A stretch of DNA of 64,000 nt from Diphasiastrum complanatum (GCA_029204225.1 CM055105.1:17183353-17247352), one strand, 5' to 3'. Shown: positions 1 through 12,133, numbered from the stretch's first letter. The notes: generated by a model from the letters alone, not told the origin. Made by a program: numbers and translations.

Positions 1-3000
1 ATGCAAGGGCATACACCAACATGCATGCCAAGCTAGGCACATGCAAAGCCATTTGCATCAGTGAATGCATCCACACACAATATGGCAGCATGTATCAATT
101 GTCCCACATCATGACACAAAAATTTTTTACTCTACCTTAGAAATCACCTCCAACTAATGATTTATGGGAGGTCCTGCAAGTAAAGATGCATATGCTTCTA
201 GGTAGATGTTGGATTTCCCTAGAGTAGATCAACCTAGCAGAAGCAAGTTAAGGGCTCCAGTATGAGAAAGCTTTATTGAAGAACAAGCCATTACAAACAC
301 ATGTGGATGATTTGAAAGTGAATATGTTGCAGAACGTATAGTTTTAGCGAAATTTTCTTGTGAAGGTTGTTGCTTTTTTTCCTTTCACGATGATTCTATT
401 GTTGATTCAAGTTATGATACATTTGCATGTAAAGTTACAAATAATTATATGTGTGAAGCCTAACCAAAGTTTAAAAATACGCTATCATTGAAGGCTCATT
501 TTAGTTGCACCATAGTAACACTTTTAAGAACTGTTGTAGTAACGTACAAAATCACCAGTTTTGTAGTTTTTCATAACCTTGTGGTTGTTCTCATTCTTGC
601 TCAAAAAAATTTCATAATACGATCTTAAATTTACATAGAAATTGACTTTGGGAGGATTTTACTATTACACTCCCATAGCAGCAACCTCTTACCAAGGTCA
701 TTGTTGGAAGCTAATGGCTAAGAATGGAGAATAGCTGGCCCATGCAAACAACTTAACCACGGCCCTGGAAGTGGTTATCAGCATGTGTGTTCAGAGCTTA
801 TCTGTGGGCCGGTTTGCGGTCTATCCAACACACAGACACCGCTCAACCAGTAGCATGTTACCATAGGCAATCTGACAGCTCTTTCAATGAGCTAGTTAAT
901 AGCTCTACCTGGCAGCCCTTTTCAGAGGTTAATTAGATATTTACCTAACTATCAACACCAGTTATTTTCAGCATTAACCACTGGCTCTATTAGTGATCCT
1001 AGCAGCAAGCAATTTGCAGCCTTATTAGGGGGTCATAACAATCAATCCAGCAACTATTTGTATGTACTATCGAATGTAAAAGGTCTGTAATTGTCAAAAT
1101 AAAATCCTATTTGATCTAGGTTTTGCGAGGCAAATCATGGCTCCGTAGTCTGAAATTTAAGCCTCTTGAGATCAATTTATGTTTGTTTGCAGATTCTCTT
1201 TCTTAACATAGTGTACAAAAATATATCTCTACTACGAGTATCTTTCACAAAGGATCGTCTGGCATGCCTATACACTGTTGCCTTCGTGTTGCCATTCCGG
1301 GTTTACACAGATTCTATGTGGCTGTTGGCAGTGAAGTCATTATGACATCCTTTCATCAGGGGTCTACTTACCAGTATATGTAGTCACAGAATGCTGAATT
1401 GTTAGAGTGCACTTTTTTTCTCGCTGTGGAGTCCTTCATGGGATTACGGTATTCTATAATAGATGGGTGCTATTCATGGTCACCTGTAGCTATACCTACA
1501 TTTTCCATGCGCCCTATGGTACTGCTGCTCCTTGGTTGTTACTTGCTGTTGCTTCCGTATGGCTTCATCTGGGCATGTCCATGTGTGGGGTAGTCGATTA
1601 TTGCTGATACTGTCACATTCAGCTGGTGCATATGGACATTGCACTTGGAATGACTTGTGCTTCTTGATGAGTGTAATATCTTACATTTCTAGTTCTTGTA
1701 AATTTGAAGGCTCTTTGGTTTGACAATCTAGCCATCTCTCTCCCACTCCTTTACTCCCAGTCTGGATCGGTATTCATGACCATGTGATATTTCTAAGACC
1801 TAACTACTTGCACATCACTATGACACGGATGTCTACTGGTGTGCTTGCATGGCTCCTTTCTGAGACCTCCTGGATCTCTATTATGCCTATCTTCAAGCAT
1901 TGGTCACACTCCATTATGGCTCCAACACATTATGTATGTCTCTAATGCCCTTTGCTGGTGGTTTGGCTACCAGAGGTTAATCGCATGCTCCATGGTTTAC
2001 TCAGCACCATATGTTGGTCAATTTGACATCTCTTCTGTGATACTGATACCCTTATTTGGCAGCGGCAATCCACTTCTGATATACTACTCCAACAACATGG
2101 TAGTGGCACCTTCACCGACCCATAAAGCCAACTCTCTGTTGTTTCACTTATACATTATGCACCAGTTCAGACACAGCTTTGTGTTCCTATGATGGTATTC
2201 ATACACGTCAGTCTTCCCCCGATCTGAGTTGGCCTTCTATGAATCCTTCGGAACTAAAGGAGCTTTTTCTACCATGATAGGTAGGGTCCTACTCTGAATC
2301 ATTTCTTGAGGCTACCTTCAGCAGTTCATGGTACCTTCGGATAGCTTCGTTGGTAGTTCTTTATGTCTTCTGCACTGCATACTCCACAACTCAATTGATA
2401 GGCATGGTCTATCAGGTTGGCTTGGTGTATGTGCTTGATAGCCTAGTGGTATTTATCTCCACCTTCATATGGTACTTATGGTCCAACAGGCGAAAGGGGA
2501 TTCCATTAAATGTTGAACAGTTCTTTTGGCATCTCTCAAAAATCTTGCTCCCCTTGTTGCCATTATCTGGCAGTCCATCAGGTTGCCGTGTTATGTTATT
2601 GTCTGCAACAGAGCTCTCCATGATGTTCAATCTACTATCGAGTTCCCGACATCCCAAGATCCTCAGGCCCGGGCTACCTCCTTCAGCATCATTACATCGA
2701 TATCATTTTTACTTTATAGGCTCGTTGTTATGGTCACGTTCAGTGGAAAAAAAAAAATTGTAAAAAAAGGTTATAACTGGTCTATGTGAACCCTGGACTC
2801 CATTGGCCATGCGAAGGCCAAGGAAAAATAACACATGCCATTCTTTTAATAAGACATTAAAAACAATGAATGAAAACTGTGTACAGGAGATCCCAACATG
2901 GAGATCATGTAGATAGTATGTGAAGTTAGAAAAATACCTAAATGCACATGCATACAATGGCAAAATAGGTACCTCCCGTTTATATAGGTGGGCCACAGAA

Positions 3001-4203
3001 GAGGCTTGCCTCTATGTATGGACAAGAGGAGTAATTTACTCTCAGTCAGAAAGGAATGAGCAAAAAGAATTCATCATGAAGTGTTACTAGTCCGCAAGAT
3101 TCCAAGTCGCAAGGGAAGAAGGATCCAAATAGCTACAAGAGGAAACCAGGCTTGCTGCCAGATGAATCCCTTGCAGTCAATGAGAAAGGAACAGCTTGCA
3201 ATCAAGGAAGAATTCCTGGTAACTATAGATAGGATTCCAGGATAGCAAGGAGGAGGATGGGACTCACTGCAAGAGAAAATCGAGCTTCTTGTGATAGACA
3301 TAGCTCGCTACTCAAAGAGTCACCATCAGGGAAAAGGATGGGATGACTGCCACAGACTCCCAGGGAGACAAAGACTATTTCAAAATGACACACTATTAGG
3401 GATAAGGAAGCTTGTGGTAGTCCTTTCCCTTTTTGATGATCCATTCTTCAAGGTTTTAAAGAAGGAAGCTTGCATTTCCTCACCAAGAACTTGTTAGGGC
3501 ACCAAGTCGCAAAGGGAATATGAAAAAATCCTTACAAAGTTCTTGGAATAGCCATGGACCTGCCGCATATAAGCTATCCAGTTATTATAGAACTTTACTA
3601 AGCAAGAAAACAACACATGCATTCAAGAAATTGCTAAATGAAGCAATCAAACAATTTTGAAGAATTGAACTTGTCAACCTTCAAGCCCTTTATCAGGTGC
3701 ATTACTAATGCCTAAAACAGGACATGGTTGTGCACTACTAGCAGGACTTTAGGACTGAATAAATCCTATTGTACAAATAAAGAACTTGCATGCTGATTGT
3801 TTGCTACAAGTTTATAGCTCTATGCTCAAATTTTAAGGAGTTCAGCAAGTCCATTGACGTGTTAAATTTCCATCTAAGATTTTATGAATGAATAAATTAA
3901 CTGTCCTTCCTATAGACAAATATTTCTTACAAATGAGGCTCTAGAAGGAATATATAATCGTTATTACAATCTGTCAGCGATGGTAGTGAAGCACAGCCCT
4001 TACCACTTTATAAACGTTGTCAACTTCTCGAAAAATTATACTATCTACAACAAAAACAGAATGCATAGCCATCATTGAGTGAAAGTGTTGGAAATACAAT
4101 TGCAACCTAAATTTTTTTACATAATATCAGCTAAAAGCTAATATCTCCGCAAAGGTTCAAAGGAAAATACTTGTACTGTATCTTATCAAATGCTAGAACA
4201 TAC
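1..4203. other. intergenic, no recognisable gene
   Basis: No conserved protein motif, RNA gene or element boundary was recognised on either strand. Open frames here are short and overlap in several frames. The stretch around 1.4-2.8 kb is T-rich on the plus strand, and 3.0-3.5 kb is purine-rich with loosely repeated words (AAGGAAGAA-like). Some of it may be intron or downstream sequence of the possible minus-strand gene at 4.2-6.4 kb, but nothing here proves that. Confidence 0.5.
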
Positions 4204-4272
4204 CTCAGCGATAATATCTTCCGATTGCAAAAGTATTCCATCCAAGCAATGTGAAGACGCTGGTGATCCAGA
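4204..4272 (-). CDS. candidate internal exon, unidentified protein
   Basis: On the minus strand a 69-nt open segment (23 codons) is preceded by a pyrimidine-rich TTTTGTAG acceptor and followed by a GAG/GTATGT donor. It reads SGSPASSHCLDGILLQSEDI followed by IAE. Length divisible by three and two good splice sites favour a real exon, but the family is not recognised. A possible partner exon lies at 4396-4451 (minus) with a weaker donor, and the phase between the two is unresolved. It could belong to the same transcript as the CT-rich leader near 6.2-6.3 kb. Confidence 0.3.
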
Positions 4273-5678
4273 CTACAAAACATCATTGGTATACCAACAA
4301 TATCTGAACTTTTAGTCATCATCAAATCAGTATCTAAAATTCCATGCCATCTAACCTATATGTTTGAGGACATGACAAAAAATGTAGAATCCAACCTCCA
4401 CAGAAGTCCAATCATGTCCGTCAAGCCAGCTGGAAACTCCTTCCATGTCCCCTGCAAGATCCTTTTCAAAAACTCAAAAGCTAAATCCAAAATTTATATC
4501 TACGTGTTGTTTATAAAAGTCAGAAACGTCCAACTAGTAAAAGCAAAATCCCAAATTTGAATCTAGGTGTTGTTTATAAAAGTCACAATACTTTGTTGCT
4601 CAACATCTCTTAGGAGCTGTAGAAGGAGATTTAAAAGCCCATAAGCACTCCTTGATTATTACAAAAAGAAATTGGGCTGGTACAGTGGGTCATTTGATCA
4701 ACTCGAGAAATGCCCCACCAACTGCTTTCTATGTGGCAATATAAACAGCTTGCTTATTTGTTTGAATAATGACATATCCCACATGCCGAATTTCTTAGAT
4801 GTGTCCAAACTTCTCTGTGAAGACAATATAGAATGTCCTTACCTATCATACAATAAAATCTAATACGGTCTAATAATTCAATTCTTCATTGTTTGGCTAC
4901 GTAATCACTTTAGCTCTAATGATTTCAAAGTTAGATTAATCCACACTCTAGAGAGAACTATCAAACAGGGCAGATAGCTTTGCCTATAAAATGTGTGAAA
5001 ATATGATATTTTGAAATTTCAGCAAAAATTAAGTTAAGTTGTGGTGTATATCTTCCTTAGTAGGGTAAAAACTAATCAACAATTTGAATTAAAGTTCCAA
5101 GCTTATACATTTTTTGCAAGCTTGTGCATTGACTGCATGATAGAGGTCGAAAAAGGGACTTCTAGAGATCATCTTTCGAAACAGAGAACGTGAGGACTGT
5201 TTCAAGGAAATGGGAGGGTGTCCAAGGAAAAGGGCAAGTAAGCAAAGTGGAACTCTGAAGCCAATTAAGGATGCCCTCATAGACATGACATCAAATTTTA
5301 TGCTGTATGAACAATATGCTCAGTATGCACCGGCAATGTTAACAATTGTTGTAATTATCCAAAAAACTGGCAAAATATGTAACCGTTCCTGGGATAGATA
5401 TGTCCCTGGTCCAACGCTTACAAAAAAGAGGTTACTGATCTACTGCAACCATAGCTTCAATCTTTCATATCAGATTGCAACACTAACCGAAGATGGCCAC
5501 GGCAATATCCTTGTCAAAACAAGGTATGAAACATTTTCTGACTGCATAATAATTATTGATAAGCACAACACTAAACTGCGTATATCCAGAATAACAATTT
5601 ACACTGCACAGGGCGATGATTCACTGTAGTCCTGAGAATAAGTACAAAGCATGACTTACTCCAAATGCGATTTTGTTT
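4273..5678. other. possible intronic sequence, nothing definite
   Basis: AT-rich sequence between the two candidate minus-strand exons. A 139-codon plus-strand frame at 5210-5629 has no motif, no coding texture that I recognise and no gene context, so it is not called. The words AAATCCAAAATTT / AAATCCCAAATTT followed by a TAGGTGTTGTTTATAAAAGT-like string occur twice, about 70 bp apart, around 4.49-4.58 kb, a small local duplication. Confidence 0.35.
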
Positions 5679-5828
5679 TTAAGTTGCATAATCCGTTGCC
5701 TTTACCACATGGAACCACAATTGATCATCTTCGCCGTAATGTCGTTTCAAAGCCGTGATGATCAATAAGCGAAACATTAATGGAATCAACGCCTTGTTCT
5801 TGGTGTTGATGGCATCTGTTGAAGCCAT
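5679..5828 (-). CDS. 49-codon frame, possible first coding exon
   Basis: On the minus strand an ATG in a TTGCATGGC context opens a 49-codon frame that starts MASTDAINTKNKALIPLMFR and ends ..WFHVVKATDYAT-stop. The composition looks protein-like: a hydrophobic middle (ALIPLMFRLLIITAL) and a charged RHYGEDDQ segment. A GTG/GTAAAG donor-like site lies inside the last ten codons, so the frame may be spliced there rather than ending at the stop. A CT-rich leader with AAACCCTAG lies about 400 bp upstream in the same orientation. No family recognised. Confidence 0.3.
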   Translation of the reverse strand: MASTDAINTKNKALIPLMFRLLIITALKRHYGEDDQLWFHVVKATDYAT

Positions 5829-6199
5829 GCAATAAGAAGCCCACCACCATCAATCAAAAATAAGTATCCAAACAAATACAGCATCAATTGGCACCCTAAT
5901 TACCCCGTCTTGGAGCTCAAAATGTTTCTTCCAGAAACTTCACTTTTTCAATACCCGAAGAACCATTCTTCATTTAGAATTGCACCACATCGAACAGAAG
6001 GACCCATCAGGCCTACTGAGAGCAAGCAAGGGTTAAATCATCTTCCGCACAGATTTTCAAGCAACTGGACATATATTTGAACAACACGCGCTCTCGTCTC
6101 AATATAAAACGGCATATATGCATGCATACAACACAATCAATCACAAAATCAGCGCATGAAAGAGGTGAAGGTCTCATTCCAGCAGTCCTGATCGCAGGG

Positions 6200-6289
6200 A
6201 TGCACTAGGGTTTGATCTCTCCACTCCTCTCCTCTCCTCTCCGCTTCGAGCTTCTAAACAAGAGGACTTGCCGTTGTATAAAGCGTATG

Positions 6290-6336
<47 letters not shown>

Positions 6337-6345
6337 TGACTGGAT
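6200..6345 (-). promoter_or_regulatory. CT-rich leader with AAACCCTAG box
   Basis: Read on the minus strand, a CT tract (plus-strand GA tract 6295-6336) is followed by a short GAGAGGAGAGGA run and then AAACCCTAG, a telo-box-like word common near plant transcription starts. CT-rich 5' leaders are typical of plant genes, and the downstream candidate exons at 5.8 and 4.2 kb lie on the same strand. No TATA box is clear. It could instead be a plain microsatellite. Confidence 0.3.
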
Positions 6346-7369
6346 AGAGACGTCACTTGCTGTTGAAGGAACGCCACGCATGCGTCTTAATTTGACGTTC
6401 TAGTATTGGGAGGGCCCTTGCACTTTATGGCCTTAAAAGTGAGCACACCCCATGCAAAGGAATTAGCATCATCCATCCAATGAAATGGTCAAGAGAAGGG
6501 CCCTTTTACTCTCAACCTCTCAATGCTCTCATGAGCTTCTAAATAGTGAACCAGGTCTTAAATTCACCTTTCATATTCATGAGTGTGCTCTTAGGATGAT
6601 TTAACACTACGTTGTCTTGTAATTCTCAAATTTGAAATGGAGTTCTCCCATTGGTCCAGGGAAAAAAAATGGGTCTCCCCCCTTTTCTGACTTAACTTGA
6701 GTTGCCACCATGTGGCAGATAGGGTGACATGGGACCCATGCCACGCAGGGGCAACTCAAGCACAGTTTTTGAGCCTACGAATATTGCCCGGCATGTTGAG
6801 TTGCCACGAGCAACTTCACAAAAATGGACCAATCATATTTTAGGGATTTAAACTGGCCAAATAGATTGTGGCCCTTCATTTGGCACTTGCCAGCCAAGTG
6901 TAAGAGGGGTGTGGTCCAAGTCACTAGTCAAAATTCAAAAAATGGGCACCAAAAGGGCCAGGCAAAAGGATTTGCCTCTAATCTGAAAGCTTAAGCTTAT
7001 GAATTTATGGTCTTATGGTGGTTTCACATGGAGTGGGGCATAAGACCAAAAGGCCCAAACACTCTAATTTGATTGGTGGAGCCACTCCAAGAGGTCTTCC
7101 TCTCATTCCACAACAAGTGAGATTTTTTCCTGTTTCACAACAGGTGAAAGTTCCTCCTAGGTGGCATTTAAATTTGCGCAACCTGTCGAAATTAGGTGAG
7201 TAATAGAATGCGGAAACTTCCTACTTCCAATGCATGACTACGCCTATCAAAAATTGAACAAAGCAATAGTGATGGAAATCATGTCCAATCTTTATCAACT
7301 AACTTTCGCTAGATACTAAGTGATTATGTAGCCAAACATAAAGTATTGAATTCTCAGACAATTTCTATC
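6346..7369. other. intergenic
   Basis: No gene recognised. Around 6.70-6.83 kb short words such as GTTGCCACCATG, GGGGCAACTC and GTTGCCACGAG recur in both orientations, giving a weakly inverted-repeat texture that could be a decayed MITE. No clean terminal inverted repeats or target duplications could be traced. Confidence 0.3.
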
Positions 7370-7950
7370 AGGTACAAAAGCAATACAGAGATGCATGCAT
7401 TCTGACACTATTGAACACAATAAGGAAATAGTATTGATTCAGAAAAACAAGATCAGATGCTAATGAGTGCAAGACAATAGTGGATACAAACCGCGCACTC
7501 TGAAGTTGTCTCTGAGCAACTGAGAATAAGTCTGAAATAAGCAACTCTGCTGATAAGCAGTAGCGCAATAGCAACTCTAAAATAAATCTCTAAAAGATTG
7601 AGCTAGAATGCTCAAGAGAGTTCAAGCTTGAAAGCTTAATAGAGAGCTAACAACAATACTTTCTAATTGTGAACGATCTGCTTGATGAGAGCGCAGGAAG
7701 CGTCGTGTAATAACACTCAACTCCTTCACAATTCACAATAACATTGATTGATCATTCTACTTGATAATGAACAGCTGATTTATACTAAGTAATTAGGTCG
7801 TCAAATGCGATTGCCAGTTGGCTGGAGTCCGCTGGCATTCATCCAGTTCTTCTCATAAGTTGCTTGCTGATAAGCGGTGACAATTGATTGTAAACAGGTG
7901 TCTGCATAAATGAACGTAAACTGCCACAAGCAAAAAATGCGACACTGCAT
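7370..7950 (-). repeat. LTR-like promoter fragment, minus strand
   Basis: Read on the minus strand, this segment has a TATAAATCAG box near 7.78 kb followed by a T-rich untranslated stretch (CAATAGTGTCAGAATG and similar) that looks like the U3-R-U5 of a plant LTR or a promoter and leader. It abuts a plus-strand gypsy pol fragment in the opposite orientation, so it is not that element's own LTR. No paired copy or clean TG..CA boundaries were found, so solo or truncated LTR is only a suggestion. Confidence 0.25.
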
Positions 7951-7958
7951 TTTTACTC

Positions 7959-9104
7959 GTGATTGTTCATTTTACTAATGTAATGGAGATTTTTGATTCA
8001 CAGTATGAAGCTTATTCTTTATTTGCTAAGCCAATTTTGGATTTATCTGAAATGCATCTAAGTAGTTGTGAATTGTCAAAAAAACTTAACTCGGTAGACT
8101 TAGATCAGGAGCAAATTGAGAAGAATAAGTTATTGTCTGAATTCAAAGATGTATTTCCAGAAGAATTACCTCATGGATTATCGCCGTCCAGATCGATAGA
8201 CCATAAGATTGAGTTAATTCCAGTTAGTCACCCTATCTCTAGACAACCTTATAGGTTTTCTGAGAAAGAAGAGGTAGAGATTACTAAGCAAATTGAAAAT
8301 TACCTGAAGATGGGTCATATTCAGCCAAGTAAGTCGCCTTGGGGTGCTCTTGTTCTTCTGAAAGCGAAGAAAGATGGAGGCTTCAAGATGTGTGTGGACA
8401 ACAAAGGGTCGAATAAAGTAACTATTAAAAATAAATATCCTTTGCCTCGTATGGATGATCTGGTAGATCGATTAGGTGGAGGTAAATACTTCACAAAGAT
8501 AGATCTTAGAACCGGATATCATCAGATTAGGATTCATCCTAGTGACGTGCAGAAGATTGGTTTTCGGACGAGATTCGGTCACTATGAATTTCTCGTGCTT
8601 CCTTTTGGGTTAACAAATGCACCAGCTACATTCCAACAGATGATGAACGATCTTTTTCGTCCATATCTAGGAAAGTTTGTGGTTGTATTCTTGGATGATA
8701 TTCTCATCTACAGTAGAACGCTTAAGGAGCATTTGAGTCATCTTAAGACTGTCTTAAATATTCTCAAACGAGAGAAACTCTATGCTAAGGAATCTAAATG
8801 TGAGTTCTTTAAGCATGAGTTGTTGTACCTCAGTCATAAAATCACCCGTAGTGTGTTGGAGATTGACGAGAGTCAGGTCAAGACAGTGCTTGATTGGCCG
8901 ATACCGAAGACGGTTAGAGAAGTTAAATCTTTTCTCGGTCTTATAGTTTTCTTTTGTAAGTCAATTGAGGATTATGCGAAAGTGGCAGCACCCTTAAATA
9001 ATTTGACTAAAGGCAAAGTTAATAAAAAGAAAAAGAGAGGTCAATCTAGCGAGCCTATTGAGTGGAATGGTGATTTGAATTGGATTTATCTGAAATGCAT
9101 CTAA
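7959..9104 (+). pseudogene. pol: gypsy reverse transcriptase, first copy
   Basis: A 381-residue frame. Residues about 60-110 match the linker of gypsy polyproteins (FKDVFPEELPHGL, DHKIELIP, QPYRFSEKE), then the RT fingers/palm (SPWGALVLLKAKKDGG, CVDNKG where CVDYR is usual, KNKYPLPRMDDL, KIDLRTGYHQIRI, FGLTNAPATFQ). The active site FLDD is at 8688-8699, followed by the connection region up to EVKSFLGL. Function in an intact element: reverse transcription of genomic RNA in the virus-like particle. It lacks gag/protease, and the frame runs on into the second copy's start at 9080 and stops there. Confidence 0.88.
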
Positions 9105-10115
9105 GTAGTTGTGAATTGTCAAAAATTCTTAACTCGGTAGACTTAGATCATGAGCAAATTGAGAAGAATAACTTATTGTCTGAATTCAAAAATGTATTTT
9201 CAAAAGAATTACCTCATGGATTACCGCCGTCCAGATCGGTAGACCATAAGATTGAGTTAATTCCAGGTAGTCACCCTATCTCTAGACAACCTTATAGGTT
9301 TTCTTAGAAAGAAGAGGTAGAGATTACTAAGCAAATTGAAAATTACGTGAAGATGGGTCATATTCAGCCAAGTAAGTCGCCTTGGGGTGCTCTTGTTCTT
9401 CTGAAAGCGAAGAAAGATGGAGGCTTCAGGATGTGTGTGGACTACAAAGGGTCAAATAAAGTAACTATTAAAAATAAATATCCTTTGCCTTGTATGGATG
9501 ATCTGGTAGATCGATTAGGTGGAGCTAAATACTTCACAAAGAAAGATCTTAGAACCGGATATCATCAGATTAGGATTCATCCGGGTGACGTGCAAAAGAC
9601 TGGTTTTCGGACGAGATTCGGTCACTATGAATTTCTCGTGCTTCCTTTTGGGTTAACGAATGCACCAACTACATTCCAACAGATGATGAACGATCCTTTC
9701 CGTCCATATCTAGGGAAGTTTGTGGTTGTATTCTTGGATGATATTCTCATCTACAGTAGAACACTTAAGGAGCATTTGAGTCATCTTAAGACTGTATTAG
9801 ATATTCTCAGACGAGAGAAACTCTACGCTAAGGAATCTAAATGTGAGTTCTTTAAGCATGAGGTGTTGTACCTCGGTCATAAGATCACCCGTAGTGGGTT
9901 GGAGATTGATGAGAGTAAGGTCAAGATAGTGCTTGATTGGCCGATACCAAAGACGGTCAGAGAAGTTAAATCTTTTCTCGGTTTTATAGTTTTCTTTCGT
10001 TGGATTATGCTAAAGTGGCAGCACCCTTAAATAAATTAAACTAAGGCAGAGTTGATAGAAAGAAAAAGAGAGGTCAACCTAGCGAGCCTATTGAGTGAAA
10101 TGACAAATTGAACCA
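8037..10115 (+). repeat. tandem duplication of RT segment, 1043-bp period
   Basis: TTGGATTTATCTGAAATGCA begins at 8037 and again at 9080, and the FLDD codons repeat with exactly the same spacing (8688 and 9731). Unit one spans 8037-9079. Unit two runs to roughly 10115, where the next gypsy sequence (CTTTGAGAAACTCAAGCAAA) follows. The copies differ by scattered substitutions and a small deletion near 10.0 kb. Unequal exchange, template switching or assembly error could produce it; the divergence argues against a simple assembly artefact. Confidence 0.85.
9080..10030 (+). pseudogene. pol: gypsy reverse transcriptase, second copy
   Basis: The same RT segment as the preceding one, 1043 bp downstream, with FLDD at 9731-9742. 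It is more damaged: an in-frame TAG at 9305 replaces the Glu codon of YRFSEKEE. KKDLRTGYHQ replaces KIDLRTGYHQ, so the residue before the first catalytic Asp is changed. A short deletion after SFLGFIVFF shifts the frame, so it ends at 10030. The CVDYKG motif is better preserved here than in copy one. The two copies have diverged by scattered substitutions, so the duplication is not recent. Confidence 0.85.
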
Positions 10116-10167
10116 ATGCTTTGAGAAACTCAAGCAAATGGTTGTTTGAGCTCTCGTTTTACATATC

Positions 10168-10485
10168 GTGAATCCTGATATACCTTACGTCGTGCGAACT
10201 GACACAAGTGATTCGGCAATAGGAGCAGTTCTTCTACAGGAGGATAGGCTGATAGCATTTGAAAGCAAGAAACTCACGAGGCCTCAGTTGCGTTATACAA
10301 CTCAGGAGAAAGAGTTATTTGTTGTGATACATGCACTTAAAACCTGGAGGCATTACCTTTATGGTAGTCAGTTTATAGTGTATACAAATCACCAACCTCT
10401 GAAGTACTTTTGTAATCAGAATGATATAAGGGGTCGTAAAGCTTGCTGGGCTGAGCTTATGCATGAATTTGATCATGAGATCTGA
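10168..10485 (+). pseudogene. pol: gypsy RNase H domain
   Basis: A 105-residue frame with the gypsy RNase H signature: a DTSDSAIGAVLLQED core (first catalytic Asp), FESKKL, QLRYTTQEKELFVVI (catalytic Glu) and YTNHQPLKYF where the family normally has TDH (the second Asp is changed to Asn). A TGA ends it, but the same frame continues after the stop as YITGSSNQVANALSRI, the usual end of RNase H. Role: degradation of the RNA strand during reverse transcription; inactive here. Confidence 0.85.
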
Positions 10486-10776
10486 TATATCACGGGCAGC
10501 TCTAACCAAGTTGCGAATGCACTTAGTCGGATTGGTGAATTAAATGAACTTTCTTTCACCCAGATTTCCACTTATCTATATCTTTCACTGAGAGGAAAAT
10601 GTGAATCAGATTCTCATTTTGGTCCCATCTGGAAGATGGTGGAGACAGGAAAAAATGAGAATGGAATAGAGATTTACTCACAGGGGTCTCAGGTTCCTAG
10701 GAAAGATAAGAAGATAGCGGAACAGTTCTCTATTTGAGGTGGGTTACTATTTCGGAATGGGAAAATTTGTGTACCG

Positions 10777-11289
10777 GTGGATGATGAGTTAAAGAAGAAG
10801 ATTCTTTATGAGTGTCATGCCATTCCCTGTGCAGGTCATCTGGGTATACACATGACTTTGGACTTGGTCAGAAGAGGGTTTCATTGGCTGAAACTCAAGC
10901 CATTTGTCGAGTCTTATGTGGTTAAGTGTAGACCTTGCCAATTAGCCAAAGCTGAACGCTTAAAGACTGGAGGGTTGCTACATCCCCTAGATATCCCTCA
11001 GAAACGATGGGAAAGTATATCTATGGATTTTGTGGTTGGACTTCCATGGACCCAACGCCAAAATGATTCTATTTGGGTCGTGGTGGACAGGTTGACAAAG
11101 TTAGCTATTTTTATACCAGTCAAGTCAACTGCTAAGGCTTCGGATCTAGCCCAAATCTTTGTAAAAAGATTATTTAGGCTTTATGGACTGCCAAGTGATA
11201 TAGTTAGTGATAGAGATCCTATTTTACAAGTCATTTTTGGTCAGCTGTATTCCATAAGCTTGAAACCTCGCTTAATTTTAGTTCTTTTG
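10777..11289 (+). pseudogene. pol: gypsy integrase, truncated
   Basis: Begins with the HHCC zinc-binding region (YECHAIPCAGHLG ... CRPCQLAKAE) and continues into the catalytic core (MDFVVGLPWTQ, WVVVDRLTKLAIFIPV, IVSDRDP), giving the first two Asp of the DDE triad. A frameshift just after SDRDP moves the expected LETSLNFSS reading to another frame. The LTR of the next element starts at 11290, so the third catalytic residue and the C-terminal domain are absent from this side. Confidence 0.85.
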
Positions 11290-12120
11290 TGTGAAAAATG
11301 CAAAAATAAGCTTGGTAGAGGCCAAAAATCTTGTATATAGATAAACACACATGTGTGGAGCCTGTTCCCACGTGTGAAACTAGTGTAATTGTCATGTACC
11401 ATAATCATATATGTTGTACATATGATTTAATTCAAATCCTAGTGGCTAAAATGGCCAAAAACTAGTTTTCTAGACATATGACACATGGCATCAATCTATT
11501 GATTGCATGAGCCACATCCTTTGGTAAGGTGTCATATCCCATGTGTATAGGACAGCTCACACGTGTGGAATAAGCTGAAGTAGGCGAATTTTGACTTCTA
11601 GAAGATTTCCAAGAAGATCTCCATATAGAAGAAAAATGGACCAAAAGCACTCAAAATAGAAGGTTTTGTCCAAGTGTCAGTTTTGCATGATGAATCATCA
11701 TATGACAAAGCACTTCACACATGTGGGATCAGAGAGATGATCAGTACCACGAGCTCCCACTTATTGTATATATAGAGCCACATTTGGCCATAATCAATGT
11801 GAGACACCAATCTTGGTTTTGGAAGCAATTTAGAGTGATTCTCTCCATTTGTCTACATTTGTTTTGATTGTTTTGAGGTTCTATCAATGTGTACTTGATT
11901 TTTAGGTTGGAGTCCGTACTCAGACAGGGTTTCACACGTGGAAAACCAGAAAGTACACCTACCTTCAATTAATGATTGTTCTTGTTAGGATTTTGTGTCT
12001 AGAATTGATCTAGATTGATCTTAATCTCAAGTAGATTGATAGATCAAGTAATCTGACAACCAATCCCTCTTGAGGATCAGATTAGGATCCACTCTTGGTC
12101 CTTTTTGTACTTTTTTCACA
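11290..12120 (+). repeat. 5' LTR of copy A
   Basis: Starts TGTGAAAAATGC and ends TTTTTTCACA immediately before TGGTATCAGAGCC. It is 831 bp long and contains several CACATGTG/CACGTGTG words. Its end structure (..CTCTTGAGGATC..GGTCC..CACA) is shared with the LTR at 42862-43549 and with the degraded copy near 39.05-39.71 kb, defining one LTR family. Perfect identity of its first 51 bp with 15712-15762 fixes the left boundary. Confidence 0.8.
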
Positions 12121-12133
12121 TGGTATCAGAGCC
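12121..12133 (+). promoter_or_regulatory. primer binding site, tRNA-iMet
   Basis: TGGTATCAGAGCC directly abuts the LTR end. It is complementary to the 3' end of plant initiator tRNA-Met, the usual minus-strand primer of copia and many gypsy elements. Confidence 0.9.

Larger units (their letters stand above)
7959..11289 (+). mobile_element. Ty3/gypsy retrotransposon, truncated
   Basis: A plus-strand gypsy pol region: pre-RT linker, RT (twice), RNase H and the start of integrase, in canonical Ty3 order. Gag, protease and the 5' LTR are missing on the left. On the right the integrase stops where the LTR of another element begins at 11290, so this copy was hit by that insertion. Stop codons at 9305, 10483 and near 10735, plus several frameshifts, show it is dead. 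The 1043-bp RT duplication is a secondary rearrangement. Confidence 0.9.

Noticed and set aside
5210-5629. 139-codon plus-strand frame
   Set aside because: No motif, no gene context, and it lies opposite the candidate minus-strand gene.
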